Below are positions 43,717 through 53,742 of a DNA stretch of 64,000 nt, piece by piece (positions within the stretch are counted from its first letter, which is position 1; each line of letters begins with the position of its first letter). The translations under genes and the position numbers were made by a program. The notes under the pieces were generated by a model, which worked only from the letters and a program-made list of their open reading frames with translations, had not been told where the DNA came from and made no database searches. The stretch is from Ureibacillus acetophenoni. GTDB lineage: Bacteria; Bacillota; Bacilli; Bacillales_A; Planococcaceae. The stretch spans positions 248,001-312,000 of the forward strand of contig NZ_OBQC01000001.1 in the NCBI RefSeq assembly GCF_900220965.1, in the 5' to 3' direction.

Positions 43717-45846
43717 ATGCAATTTCAGCAACAAGACAATCGTAAACCTTTAGAACAATTTGGACGAAATTTAATTGAAGAAGTTAAAAATGGAAAAATG
43801 GATCCTGTCATTGGGCGAGATGAGGAAATCCGAAATGTTATAAGAATTTTATCAAGAAAAACGAAAAATAATCCCGTATTAATAGGAGAACCTGGCGTAG
43901 GGAAAACAGCAATTGTTGAAGGGTTAGCCCAAAGAATTGTACGTAAAGATGTGCCTGAAGGATTAAAAGATTGTGTCCTTTATGAGCTAGATATGAGTGC
44001 ATTAATAGCTGGTGCAAGTTATCGAGGACAATTTGAAGAACGTTTAAAAGGTGTTTTAAAAGAGGTAAAAGAATCTGAAGGTCGTATTATTTTATTTATT
44101 GATGAGCTTCATACAATTGTAGGCGCTGGAAAAACTGATGGGGCAATGGATGCTGGTAATATGTTAAAACCAATGTTAGCTCGAGGGGAATTGCACTGTA
44201 TTGGTGCTACGACATTGGATGAATACCGCATGTATATTGAAAAAGATCCGGCGTTAGAGCGCCGATTCCAACAGGTTTTAGTACGTGAACCATCTATTGA
44301 AGATACGGTTTCCATTTTACGTGGTTTAAAAGAACGATTCGAATTACATCATGGTGTACGCATTCATGACCGTGCAATTATCGCTGCGAGTGAACTATCC
44401 AATCGATACATTACAGATCGATTTCTTCCAGATAAGGCAATCGATTTAATAGACGAAGCATGTGCGATGATTCGTACTGAAATAGACTCAATGCCTCAAG
44501 AACTTGACATAGTAACAAGACGAGTAATGCAATTAGAAATTGAAGAACAGGCATTAACAAAAGAAAAAGATGACGCAAGTAAAAAACGATTAGAGAGTTT
44601 AAAAGAAGAGTTGCAATCGTTAAAAGAAAAACAAGAAAGTATGAAACAACAATGGAATGAAGAAAAACAAGCATTACAAACGATTCAAACGAAACGAGAA
44701 CAATTAAATCGCTACCGTCGTGAACTGGAAGAAGCGGAAAGTAATTATAATCTAAATAAAGCCGCAGAACTACGTCACGGAAAAATTCCAGCCCTTGAAA
44801 AGGAATTAGTTAAACTTGAAGAAGAAATAAAAGATGGTTCTGATTCACGCATCTTACGTGAAGAAGTGACGACAGATGAAATTGCGTCCATCATCTCTAG
44901 GTGGACAGGAATTCCTGTAACAAAACTCGTTGAAGGTGAACGGGAAAAATTATTAAGACTTAAAGATACACTGCATGAACGGGTTGTAGGTCAAGATATG
45001 GCAGTAAAACTAGTAACAGAAGCCGTTTGGCGCGCTCGTGCAGGAATTCAAGATCCTCATCGACCAATCGGTTCATTCATATTCTTAGGTCCGACAGGAG
45101 TAGGTAAAACTGAACTTGCGAAGGCACTTGCTGCGCAGCTTTTTGACTCTGAAGAACACTTTATAAGAATTGATATGAGTGAATATATGGAAAAACATAG
45201 TGTTTCTCGACTAGTTGGTGCACCTCCAGGATATATCGGTTATGAAGAAGGTGGTCAATTAACAGAAGCAGTTAGAAGAAATCCATATTCCGTTATTCTG
45301 CTTGATGAAATTGAGAAAGCTCATCCTGATGTGGCCAACATTTTATTGCAAATTTTAGATGATGGCCGCATTACAGATAGTCAAGGAAGACTTGTAAACT
45401 TTACAAATACAGTCGTCATAATGACGTCGAATATTGGTTCGCAGTATTTATTGGAACAAGATCCTTCAGATGCAAAAGCTCACGAGCAAGTCATGTCGGA
45501 ATTACGACTTCACTTTAAACCTGAATTACTAAACCGTGTTGATGACATCATTATGTTCCATGCGTTAAGCTCAGATCATTTTACTATGATTGCATGGAAG
45601 TATATCAATCAATTACAAAAACGTGTAGCTGAACAGGAGATTAATCTACAAGTGGATGGCTCTGTAGTGAATTGGGTAATTGAAAATGGGGTGGATCCTC
45701 AATTTGGTGCGCGACCGTTGAAGCGATTTATTCAGAGAAATGTGGAAACACTTGTTGCAAAAGAACTGCTAAAAGGGGAAGCAATTCCTGGTGATACTTT
45801 AAATGTAAAAGTTGAAGAGGATGAATTAAAGATTACAAAAGAATAA
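43717..45846 (+). CDS. clpB: Hsp100 disaggregase ClpB lacking the N-terminal domain
   Basis: ClpB rescues aggregated proteins with DnaK. This copy has 709 residues where typical ClpB has about 860: the roughly 145-residue N domain is missing and the protein begins directly at the NBD1 lead-in ([22 protein letters not shown]). Everything else is present: Walker [10 protein letters not shown] and GPTGVGKTE, Walker B LFIDELH and [11 protein letters not shown], pore loops [12 protein letters not shown] and GYIGYEEGG, and a middle coiled coil near residues 270-390 that looks shorter than usual. No ClpP-binding LGF/IGF loop is obvious, favouring ClpB over ClpC/ClpE. ATG 43717 follows GATGAGGTGA. 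The promoter carries a CtsR operator. Confidence 0.85.
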   Translation: MQFQQQDNRKPLEQFGRNLIEEVKNGKMDPVIGRDEEIRNVIRILSRKTKNNPVLIGEPGVGKTAIVEGLAQRIVRKDVPEGLKDCVLYELDMSALIAGASYRGQFEERLKGVLKEVKESEGRIILFIDELHTIVGAGKTDGAMDAGNMLKPMLARGELHCIGATTLDEYRMYIEKDPALERRFQQVLVREPSIEDTVSILRGLKERFELHHGVRIHDRAIIAASELSNRYITDRFLPDKAIDLIDEACAMIRTEIDSMPQELDIVTRRVMQLEIEEQALTKEKDDASKKRLESLKEELQSLKEKQESMKQQWNEEKQALQTIQTKREQLNRYRRELEEAESNYNLNKAAELRHGKIPALEKELVKLEEEIKDGSDSRILREEVTTDEIASIISRWTGIPVTKLVEGEREKLLRLKDTLHERVVGQDMAVKLVTEAVWRARAGIQDPHRPIGSFIFLGPTGVGKTELAKALAAQLFDSEEHFIRIDMSEYMEKHSVSRLVGAPPGYIGYEEGGQLTEAVRRNPYSVILLDEIEKAHPDVANILLQILDDGRITDSQGRLVNFTNTVVIMTSNIGSQYLLEQDPSDAKAHEQVMSELRLHFKPELLNRVDDIIMFHALSSDHFTMIAWKYINQLQKRVAEQEINLQVDGSVVNWVIENGVDPQFGARPLKRFIQRNVETLVAKELLKGEAIPGDTLNVKVEEDELKITKE

Positions 45847-45851
45847 AGTTA

Positions 45852-45897
45852 AAATCCAGCTTTTTTGATAAATACTATCAATAAAGCTGGATTTTTA
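45852..45897 (+). terminator. Terminator of clpB
   Basis: AAATCCAGCTTT and AAAGCTGGATTT flank a partly self-pairing AT-rich loop; T-rich sequence follows. Confidence 0.9.
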
Positions 45898-45904
45898 TTG
45901 TGAA

Positions 45905-45945
45905 TGAAAAAACCTGTTCCTCTAGTTGAATGAGAGACAGGTTTA
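45905..45945 (-). terminator. Terminator of yjzD
   Basis: On the minus strand AAACCTGTCTCTC pairs with GAGGAACAGGTTT around an AT-rich loop and is followed by TTTTTTCATT. Confidence 0.8.
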
Positions 45946-45963
45946 TAAGGTAATTTGAAACGA

Positions 45964-46155
45964 TTAATGATGTTCAGCTTCTGGAGTTGGCTCATTTGGA
46001 ATAATCGCAGTAACAATTAATACTAATACTGAGAAAATTAGTGAAATGATTGCTCCTGTTACAAAATCAAATGTAACACCTAATACTGAACTAACTACAT
46101 AGTTTAACATCGTAACTAGTAAGAAAGACCAGAAAAATGTAGCAATATATTGCAT
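45964..46155 (-). CDS. yjzD: YjzD, DUF2929 small membrane protein
   Basis: A 63-residue protein with two predicted helices (YIATFFWSFLLVTMLNYVV and IISLIFSVLVLIVTAII) and a short acidic tail EPTPEAEHH. It resembles B. subtilis YjzD, which also sits divergently next to fabH; its function is unknown. ATG 46155 has GAGGTGA upstream, while the in-frame GTG 46164 overlaps that site. Confidence 0.75.
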   Translation of the reverse strand: MQYIATFFWSFLLVTMLNYVVSSVLGVTFDFVTGAIISLIFSVLVLIVTAIIPNEPTPEAEHH

Positions 46156-46275
46156 TAGTTTCACCTCTATAGACCTTTAATTATATATATTGTTTTTTAT
46201 ATTTTACCCTAAAACATCATACCATATGTTCCAAAAAAATAACAACACGTTTTCATAATATGACAAAGATTACTA

Positions 46276-46321
46276 TTGTCGTGAGAAAAAATGTGAGCTA
46301 TAATTAAGACCAAGTACTAAT
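46276..46321 (+). promoter_or_regulatory. fabH: fabH-fabF promoter with FapR-like operator
   Basis: TTGTCG (46276-46281), 17 bases, TATAAT (46299-46304), immediately followed by TTAAGACCAAGTACTAAT (46304-46321), which matches the FapR palindrome TTAGTACCTGGTACTAAT at 14 of 18 positions. FapR represses fatty acid synthesis genes until malonyl-CoA rises, and fabHA-fabF is a known FapR target. Confidence 0.72.
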
Positions 46322-46447
46322 TGTTAGTCATAAAGTAGACTTACACGTAGTAAAGGAATTTTAATATTATTTACTAATGATTGTTGAAAAAATTCGGATG
46401 TTAACTCACGAATTACACTACCCTAATTTATTGGTGGAGTGTAAAGG

Positions 46448-46498
46448 ATGTTTAAGCCGAGAAAAATAATTATCTCTATTGAGGGGGAAACAATATGA
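46448..46498 (+). CDS. Possible 16-residue leader peptide coupled to fabH
   Basis: ATG 46448 follows GGTGGAGTGTAAAGG and encodes [16 protein letters not shown]; its stop TGA overlaps the fabH ATG as ATGA. The fabH leader is about 190 bases long, so a coupled mini-ORF could tune fabH translation. It may be chance. Confidence 0.3.
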   Translation: MFKPRKIIISIEGETI

Positions 46499-47430
46499 AC
46501 GCAGGGATTATCGGTTTAGGTAAATATGTTCCTGAAAAAGTGGTTACGAACTTTGACTTAGAAAAAGTTTTAGATACAAATGATGAATGGATTCGAACTA
46601 GAACTGGTATACAAGAAAGAAGAATTGCAGAAGGTGAAGAAACTTCTGATTTAGCTTATAAGGCAGCTGTGAAAGCAATTGAAAATGCAGAAATTTCTCC
46701 TAGCCAAATTGGTTTGATTTTAGTTGCAACTGTAACACCAGATACGGCATTTCCTAGTGTAGCTTGTCAAATCCAAGAAAAACTTGATGCGACAAACGCT
46801 GCTGCTATGGATGTTTCTGCTGCATGTTCTGGTTTCATTTACGCACTTGCTACAGCAAAACAATTTGTTGAAAGTGGTAGTTATGATTATGTACTTGTTG
46901 TTGGTGCAGAAAAACTTTCAAAAGTTACTGACTGGACAGATCGTAATACAGCAGTATTATTTGGTGACGGAGCAACTGCAGCAGTAGTTGGTAAAGTATC
47001 TGAAGGTCGAGGAATTTTAGCATTTGAATTAGGAGCAGATGGTTCAGGTGGAAAACATTTATTGTTAAACCAAGAACGCTATATTGCTATGAATGGTCGT
47101 GAAGTATTTAAATTTGCAGTTCGACAAATGGGTGAGTCTGCAGTTTCTGTTATTGAAAAAGCAGGTTTAACAAAAGAAGATGTTGACTTCTTAGTTCCAC
47201 ACCAAGCGAATATACGTATTATGGAAGCATCTCGTGAACGTTTAGATTTACCCGAAGAAAAACTATCAAAACGTATTCATCAATATGGAAATACTTCTTC
47301 CGCTTCAATTGGTATCGCATTAACAGATGAGTTAGAAGCAGGAAACATTAAAGATGATGACGTTATTGTTTTAGTAGGTTTCGGTGGAGGCCTAACATGG
47401 GGCGCTGCTGTTATTAAATGGGGTAAATAA
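46495..47430 (+). CDS. fabH: 3-oxoacyl-ACP synthase III FabH
   Basis: FabH starts type II fatty acid synthesis by condensing an acyl-CoA primer (often branched in Bacillales) with malonyl-ACP. 311 residues. The catalytic triad is intact: Cys in DVSAACSGF near residue 113, His in VPHQANIRI, Asn in YGNTSSASI. The ends [18 protein letters not shown] and [18 protein letters not shown] are typical. ATG 46495 lies behind TGAGGGGGAAA. It is in an operon with fabF, 64 bases downstream, under a FapR-like operator. Confidence 0.97.
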   Translation: MNAGIIGLGKYVPEKVVTNFDLEKVLDTNDEWIRTRTGIQERRIAEGEETSDLAYKAAVKAIENAEISPSQIGLILVATVTPDTAFPSVACQIQEKLDATNAAAMDVSAACSGFIYALATAKQFVESGSYDYVLVVGAEKLSKVTDWTDRNTAVLFGDGATAAVVGKVSEGRGILAFELGADGSGGKHLLLNQERYIAMNGREVFKFAVRQMGESAVSVIEKAGLTKEDVDFLVPHQANIRIMEASRERLDLPEEKLSKRIHQYGNTSSASIGIALTDELEAGNIKDDDVIVLVGFGGGLTWGAAVIKWGK

Positions 47431-47494
47431 ATTGCTTTCATAGAAACAAATATAGTAATTTTATAGTAAGGTTACTAATTGGGGGGAAAAGATT

Positions 47495-48730
47495 ATGAAT
47501 AAACGAGTAGTAATAACGGGTATTGGTGCCGTAACTCCTTTAGGTAATTCAGCTGAAGAAACATGGGCAAATGTAAAAGCTGGTAAATCGGGAGTCGGAC
47601 CTTTAACACGTATTGATGCAGAAAAATTCCCAGCAAAAGTTGCTGCTGAAGTAAAAGAATTTAATATTGAGGAATTTATTGATAGAAAAGATGCAAGAAG
47701 AATGGACCGCTTTACTCATTACGCATTAGCTTCTGCAATTATGGCAGTAAAAGACGCTAATTTAGAAATTAATGAAGATAATGCAAATCGTGTTGGTGTT
47801 TGGATTGGGTCTGGAATTGGTGGTATGGAAACATATGAAAACCAATTTGAAACGTTTAAAGAACGTGGAGCACGCCGTGTAAGTCCTTTCTTTGTCCCAA
47901 TGATGATTCCAGACATGGCATCTGGCCAAGTTTCTATCCATTTAGGCGCAAAAGGAATTAACTCTTGTTCAGTAACTGCTTGTGCATCTGGAACAAACTC
48001 AATTGGTGATGCGTTTAAAGTGATCCAACGTGGAGATGCAGATGTAATGATTACTGGTGGTACAGAGGCTCCGATTGTTAATATGGCAGTTGCAGGTTTC
48101 TGTGCAAGTACAGCATTATCTTTAAATCCAGATCCTGCAACAGCATCTCGTCCTTTTGATTCGAATCGTGATGGGTTTGTAATAGCTGAGGGTGCTGGTA
48201 TCCTTATTTTAGAAGAGTATGAGTATGCTAAAGCTCGTGGTGCCAAAATTTATGCAGAAATTATTGGTTACGGTTCTACTGGTGATGCGTATCATATTAC
48301 TGCTCCAGCTCCAAATGGAGAAGGCGCAGCTCGTGCCATTAAGCAAGCTATTGAAGACGGTGGCGTTGACCCAACAGTAGTTGGTTACATTAATGCTCAT
48401 GGTACAAGTACACAATACAATGACTTATATGAAACAATGGCTGTTAAATCAGTTTTTGGTGAACATGCATATAATTTAGCAATGAGTTCTACAAAATCAA
48501 TGACTGGACATTTACTTGGAGCTGCAGGTGGTGTAGAAGCAATTTTCACTGCCCTTGCATTAAAAGAGGGAATCTTACCTCCAACTATTAACTTAACAAA
48601 TCCAGATCCTGAATGTGATTTAGATTATGTTGCAGGTGAAGCTCGTGAAGCTAGCATTGAATATGCTATGAGTAATTCCCTTGGTTTTGGCGGACATAAC
48701 GCAAGTTTATTATTGAAAAAAGTTGACTAA
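47495..48730 (+). CDS. fabF: 3-oxoacyl-ACP synthase II FabF
   Basis: FabF elongates the acyl chain by condensation with malonyl-ACP. 411 residues, full length. The Cys-His-His triad is visible: Cys in [11 protein letters not shown] near residue 162, His in [12 protein letters not shown] near 302, His in [13 protein letters not shown] near 339. The C-terminal [15 protein letters not shown] stretch is present. ATG 47495 lies behind GGGGGGAAAA-like sequence. It is second in the fabH-fabF operon; a terminator lies 70 bases after the stop. Confidence 0.97.
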   Translation: MNKRVVITGIGAVTPLGNSAEETWANVKAGKSGVGPLTRIDAEKFPAKVAAEVKEFNIEEFIDRKDARRMDRFTHYALASAIMAVKDANLEINEDNANRVGVWIGSGIGGMETYENQFETFKERGARRVSPFFVPMMIPDMASGQVSIHLGAKGINSCSVTACASGTNSIGDAFKVIQRGDADVMITGGTEAPIVNMAVAGFCASTALSLNPDPATASRPFDSNRDGFVIAEGAGILILEEYEYAKARGAKIYAEIIGYGSTGDAYHITAPAPNGEGAARAIKQAIEDGGVDPTVVGYINAHGTSTQYNDLYETMAVKSVFGEHAYNLAMSSTKSMTGHLLGAAGGVEAIFTALALKEGILPPTINLTNPDPECDLDYVAGEAREASIEYAMSNSLGFGGHNASLLLKKVD

Positions 48731-48802
48731 TGGTTTGTATTTAAAAATTGAAGTTTTTCTAGCTGCAAACTTATAAATTTCATATTTTTAATTCTTTAAA
48801 TT

Positions 48803-48836
48803 AAAAGCCCCTAGCATATCGCTAAGGGCTTTTTTA
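48803..48836. terminator. Terminator of fabF, probably bidirectional
   Basis: AAAAGCCC-CTAGC and GCTAAGGGCTTTT with a 5-base loop; six T on the plus strand and A-rich flank on the other side. Confidence 0.92.
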
Positions 48837-48912
48837 TATGATTTAATAAATATGTTTTTTATTTACGAAAGATATTTCAAAAGAAAAGGATGGTCTTATT
48901 CTATTACGGTTT

Positions 48913-50068
<1,156 letters not shown>

Positions 50069-50089
50069 CTACCTCCAATAAATTGATCA

Positions 50090-50340
50090 AATAAAAAAAC
50101 ATCATGCGTCCATACGTTTTTTAAACGTAATGGGACGAATGATGTTTAAATCCGCGGTACCACCCAGCTTGTCGATTACTCGACCACTTTCCACTTCGTA
50201 ACGTGAAGCAAACGAGCTTTACTACTTAGTCGTTCATAAAGCTACTCCAAAGTCCATTCCATTCGCTCCGAGATCTGTTTTCACCAACCACAGACTCTCT
50301 ATACACGGATACCAAATGTACTACTCTTTGTCATCGATTT
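50090..50340 (-). promoter_or_regulatory. Tryptophan T-box leader of trpS
   Basis: Read on the minus strand, the leader shows stem I elements AGTA at its base, AGAGAG and GGTTGGTG in the distal loops, a specifier triplet TGG (50256-50254) followed by A just before CTTTG, and the conserved T-box GGGTGGTACCGCG (50168-50156 region). A terminator follows: AAACATCATTCGTCC pairs with GGACGCATGATGTTT around AT-rich sequence, with T7. Uncharged tRNA-Trp binding favours the antiterminator. UGG is the Trp codon, so specifier and gene agree. Confidence 0.94.
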
Positions 50341-50346
50341 TCCAAT

Positions 50347-50788
50347 TTTCCATTATTGAAAAGATTATATAAAAAATAAATCTTGTTTGCAAATAAAATT
50401 TTCTATTCTCATTCGAATGAATTATTGAAAGAATGGGTAATCTTCTATAGTACGTAATCATATGGGAAAAAGTATAACAGTTGACAGAAAGTTTTGATAC
50501 TTCTCGATTAATTTGCTCTAATTGAGAATAATATTTTGGAAAATATCATGTTTTGTTCCAGTAAAAAAAGGGTATAAATAAATATGTAATTTTTACATCA
50601 ATAAAAAGAATGAGGACTAGATAAGAGAAAATACGTACAAATATTTAAAATTTACGACAATGATTTTCAACTTGCTATATCCAAATGACATTTCTTGTTG
50701 TATAATAATTACATTCTTCTTAATTAAATTAATTCTAAACTAATAAAAATTTGTGATAGATACTATACCTAGAAAGGAAGTGTAAGCC
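50347..50788. other. Long AT-rich gap upstream of spx
   Basis: About 440 bases without a convincing frame. It must hold the trpS promoter on the left and spx promoters on the right. A TATAAT at 50701-50706 is a candidate -10 but has no good -35 at 17 bases; B. subtilis spx has several promoters, including ones for alternative sigma factors. AGAAAGGAAGTG (50771-50782) is the spx ribosome binding site. Confidence 0.45.
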
Positions 50789-51187
50789 ATGATCGTAACA
50801 TTATTTACTTCACCAAGTTGTACATCATGTAGGAAAGCTAAAGCATGGTTAGAAGAGCATGAAATTCCATATAGAGAACGTAATATATTTTCTGAACCAT
50901 TATCTATAAGTGAAATTAAAGAAATTTTAAGAATGACTGAAGATGGTACAGATGAAATCATTTCAACACGTTCGAAAATATTCCAAAAATTAAATGTTGA
51001 TGTAGAAAGTTTACCGTTACAACAATTATATGAGTTAATTCAAGAATATCCTGGACTTTTACGACGTCCGATTATTATCGACGAGAAACGTTTGCAAGTT
51101 GGGTATAATGAAGATGAGATTCGTCGATTCTTACCAAGAAAAGTTCGTGCTTTCCAATTACTTGAAGCTCAAAAGATGGTTAATTAG
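50789..51187 (+). CDS. spx: Global redox-stress regulator Spx
   Basis: Spx binds the RNA polymerase alpha C-terminal domain and reprograms transcription under disulfide stress. 132 residues. The redox switch CTSC is at residues 10-13 ([16 protein letters not shown]). The ArsC-like fold continues, with the [11 protein letters not shown] region and the conserved [26 protein letters not shown]. The C-terminus ends LEAQKMVN; in B. subtilis this end is recognised by ClpXP with the YjbH adaptor, which is encoded at 55.9 kb. The order spx, mecA, coiA, pepF, yjbH is conserved in B. subtilis. Confidence 0.96.
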   Translation: MIVTLFTSPSCTSCRKAKAWLEEHEIPYRERNIFSEPLSISEIKEILRMTEDGTDEIISTRSKIFQKLNVDVESLPLQQLYELIQEYPGLLRRPIIIDEKRLQVGYNEDEIRRFLPRKVRAFQLLEAQKMVN

Positions 51188-51208
51188 TTTTTTTTTGCGT
51201 AAATTAAA

Positions 51209-51247
51209 TCGGTAAAATCCAAAATCTTAGGATTTTACCGGTTTTTT
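51209..51247 (+). terminator. Terminator of spx
   Basis: Perfect arms CGGTAAAATCC and GGATTTTACCG with a 9-base loop, followed by GTTTTTT. Confidence 0.95.
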
Positions 51248-51249
51248 CT

Positions 51250-51563
51250 ATATATAAAAATGTCGAAATTTTGTTTTACCTTTTGACTTGTTTTGAGGGA
51301 AAAATCACTTGATTTCATTGAGATAGTGAACTACAATTTCAATATTCAAATAATTTTCTATTAAGGATGTTTTTCCTTTCCATTTTAAGTGTAAACATCA
51401 TACAATAGAGTTATAGAATCATCCCCAACATTGGATTGCTTTTTTTATATTAGGGTGATGATATCTATTTGGATTGTCTAACACAAATAAAAGTTAGCAA
51501 TTCAAACATACTAATAACGCTTTCCGTGTTTTTCAACGAAGACTAGAAGGGAGTTGAAGTTTA
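51250..51563. other. mecA leader region with a possible attenuator-like structure
   Basis: About 310 bases without a frame of note. A TACAAT hexamer at 51401-51406 may be the -10. Downstream, ATCATCCCC (51418-51426) can pair with GGGTGATGAT (51453-51462), while the inner CCAACATTGG followed by a 7-T run (51425-51446) offers a competing short hairpin. That could be an attenuator, but the inner stem has only 4 bp. The ribosome binding site is GAAGGGAG (51546-51553). Confidence 0.35.
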
Positions 51564-52214
51564 ATGGACATCGAACGCGTGAATGAAAATACATTAAAAC
51601 TATTTATTTCTTATCGAGATATTGAGGACCGTGGTTATAGTCGAGAAGAGATATGGTACAACAGAGCAAAAGGCGAAGAACTTTTTTGGGATATGATTGG
51701 CGAAATCAACACCGAAGATTACTTTGATCTTGATGGTCCAATTTGGATTCATGTGAATGCATCGGAACAAGGTTTAGAAGTTATTGTAACCCGTGCTAGC
51801 ATTACTTCTGATGGTGAACCTCAATTACTTTCAAATTTTGATGACCAACGTGAATCTACGGATTTCAAAAATAAGAATTCATTATTTGATTCCATCGAAG
51901 ATGAATCATCAAATGGTTACCAGCAGTTTTCAAGCGTATACACATTTAAATTCAAAGACATTGACGAAATAATACCTTTAGCAAAGCGTGCCATTTCTTT
52001 CGGTATACCTTCATCTTTATATAAATTTGAAAACAGTTACTATGTAGCTGTAGATTTCTCCACAATAGATGATAAAAATGTACGTCAAAATTATAAATCC
52101 ATTATTAATGAGTATTTAAATAGTTCTAAATTGACAATTTATCGCCTTCAGGAATATGGTGAAATGATTATGCAAGACAATTGTTTTGAATCAGTCATTC
52201 AATATTTCGATTAA
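51564..52214 (+). CDS. mecA: Adaptor protein MecA
   Basis: MecA binds ComK (and other targets) and delivers it to ClpCP for degradation, holding competence off until ComS interferes. 216 residues; B. subtilis MecA has 218. The N-terminal substrate-binding domain is MDIERVNENTLKLFISYRDIEDRGYSREEIWYNR. An acidic linker covers about residues 90-120. The C-terminal ClpC-binding domain includes YTFKFKDIDEIIPLAKR and SSLYKFENSYYVAVDF. No clpC is in this window; the ClpB here is not a known MecA partner. Confidence 0.95.
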   Translation: MDIERVNENTLKLFISYRDIEDRGYSREEIWYNRAKGEELFWDMIGEINTEDYFDLDGPIWIHVNASEQGLEVIVTRASITSDGEPQLLSNFDDQRESTDFKNKNSLFDSIEDESSNGYQQFSSVYTFKFKDIDEIIPLAKRAISFGIPSSLYKFENSYYVAVDFSTIDDKNVRQNYKSIINEYLNSSKLTIYRLQEYGEMIMQDNCFESVIQYFD

Positions 52215-52221
52215 TTGGACG

Positions 52222-52257
52222 GCCAAAATCGTAAAGGTTTTGGCTTATTTTTTTTGT
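52222..52257 (+). terminator. Terminator of mecA
   Basis: GCCAAAA and TTTTGGC with an 8-9 base loop, followed by TTATTTTTTTT. Confidence 0.85.
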
Positions 52258-52300
52258 TCAAAAATACCAATTGGATTAGAAGTCATTATTCTTAAGTGCT

Positions 52301-52468
52301 TCGAAAAGGGATTTACGGGACAAAATTCGGTGCGGTCGTGAAAAAGTGTCTCGTAAAAAGGATTTACGGGACAAAATTCGGTGTTGTCGCGAAAAAGTGT
52401 CTACTAAAAACGGTATACGAGACAAAATTCGATGCAGCCGCAAAAAAATGTCTCGTAAATATGGTAAA
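52301..52468. repeat. Tandem array, 51-bp period, hairpin units (family 1, locus 2)
   Basis: GACAAAATTCG occurs at 52319, 52370 and 52421, an exact 51-bp period. Each unit carries GAAAAAGTGTC then (T/A)CGTAAA-like and TTTACGGGAC-like arms, that is the same hairpin as at 1860-2273. The array lies between the mecA terminator and coiA, whose promoter must be in the 90 bases to its right. Three full units and two partial ends are visible. Confidence 0.88.
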
Positions 52469-52557
52469 ACGCCCAAATTATAACTTTCAACGGTTTTGAA
52501 AGTCTTTGTTGTCAACAACATCCAGTATTTATAGAATGGTTGTAAAGGAGGGTATTT

Positions 52558-53682
52558 ATGCTAGTCGCATTGACAGACCAAAATGAAACACTCGTTTTAC
52601 AAACATCGATCCCCAAAGACAAACTAAGGCAACTACGCAATGAAAGGAAATTTTATTGTCCCCAGTGTAAAAATAATGTCCAATTAAAAATTGGAGCCAT
52701 TAAAATCCCTCACTTTGCCCATAAAACCAACAGCGCATGTGAAGCATTTTTTTCAGAGGGTGAATCCGAACAACATTTATTAGGAAAAGAACATTTATAT
52801 CAATTGTTTTTGCAATTAGGATATGAAGTAGAGCTTGAATCCTACATTCCAAATCTAAAACAAAGACCTGACCTTCTTGTGAAAACAAAAGAAGGCAAAC
52901 ATTTTGCAATTGAATTCCAATGTAGTAACATATCTAAAGAGTATTTACAGGCAAGAAATAGCGGTTACCAACTCGAAAATATACAGTCAATCTGGATACC
53001 AAATACACCGCAAAGATTAAACCTATCCACTGGGATGATGATCGTCTCTTTAAGTGAACAGTTTCAACAATTTGTTCTCTCTACAAAAAATCAACGTTAT
53101 ATATTAAGTTACAATCCCCATAAAAAACAATTTATCTATTTCACAAATTTGCTTCATATAAAGGACAACCAATATTTATGTAAAGTACAAAAAATGCCTT
53201 TAGAACAACAGATTTTTCCATTTTATTTACCAAAAAAATTAACTAGAAATGAATTTTTGTACTACTTTAAAACATATCTTGATTCGAAGGTTCGCTTTTT
53301 AAACAACCGAGTATTGATTAGCAGAAAAGGAGTTAATGATTTATTTCTAAGAAGTGTATATGAGTTACGTTTGTCCTTTTCAACAATACCGTCATTCATA
53401 GGAGTTCCTTTAAAAGGCAATGAATCATTAAAGGTGTTTGCTGTTGAGTGGCAAGCTTCTTTGTTTTATTTTGCACATTTTTACCGAGTAGAAATAAGTA
53501 ATTTTGATAGGCAAGTGATTAAATTTTTTCTAAAATGGGCAAAACTCGATGTATCAGAGGATTCAATTTTAATGGTTAGTGACTATATCAATCTATTAAA
53601 ACAGTTAAATATTCAACATATCTATAGTTCAGTTGAAAATGACAAATTACTAGAGTCGTTATATACACAATTTCTTGCATAA
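52558..53682 (+). CDS. coiA: Competence protein CoiA
   Basis: CoiA is a ComK-dependent protein needed for efficient recombination of incoming DNA. 374 residues. The N-terminus has the zinc-ribbon-like FYCPQCKNNVQLKIG and the PHFAHK motif. The nuclease-like centre, PDLLVKTKEGKHFAIEFQCSN, fits the PD-(D/E)xK pattern near residues 103-122. The remainder is poorly conserved. ATG 52558 follows AAGGAGGG. It sits between mecA and pepF, as in B. subtilis. No clear K-box was found in the short upstream gap, part of which is repeat. Confidence 0.92.
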   Translation: MLVALTDQNETLVLQTSIPKDKLRQLRNERKFYCPQCKNNVQLKIGAIKIPHFAHKTNSACEAFFSEGESEQHLLGKEHLYQLFLQLGYEVELESYIPNLKQRPDLLVKTKEGKHFAIEFQCSNISKEYLQARNSGYQLENIQSIWIPNTPQRLNLSTGMMIVSLSEQFQQFVLSTKNQRYILSYNPHKKQFIYFTNLLHIKDNQYLCKVQKMPLEQQIFPFYLPKKLTRNEFLYYFKTYLDSKVRFLNNRVLISRKGVNDLFLRSVYELRLSFSTIPSFIGVPLKGNESLKVFAVEWQASLFYFAHFYRVEISNFDRQVIKFFLKWAKLDVSEDSILMVSDYINLLKQLNIQHIYSSVENDKLLESLYTQFLA

Positions 53683-53742
53683 TATTCTGGAAATTGAGAA
53701 AATAATAGAGAATTTTATTTTAATCTGTTTGGAGGCTATTCT

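Noticed and set aside
47719..48246. 175-codon minus-strand frame inside fabF
   Set aside because: Antisense shadow of an undoubted gene.
52276..52521. Short frames on both strands in the mecA-coiA gap
   Set aside because: They consist of the 51-bp hairpin repeat and lack start signals.
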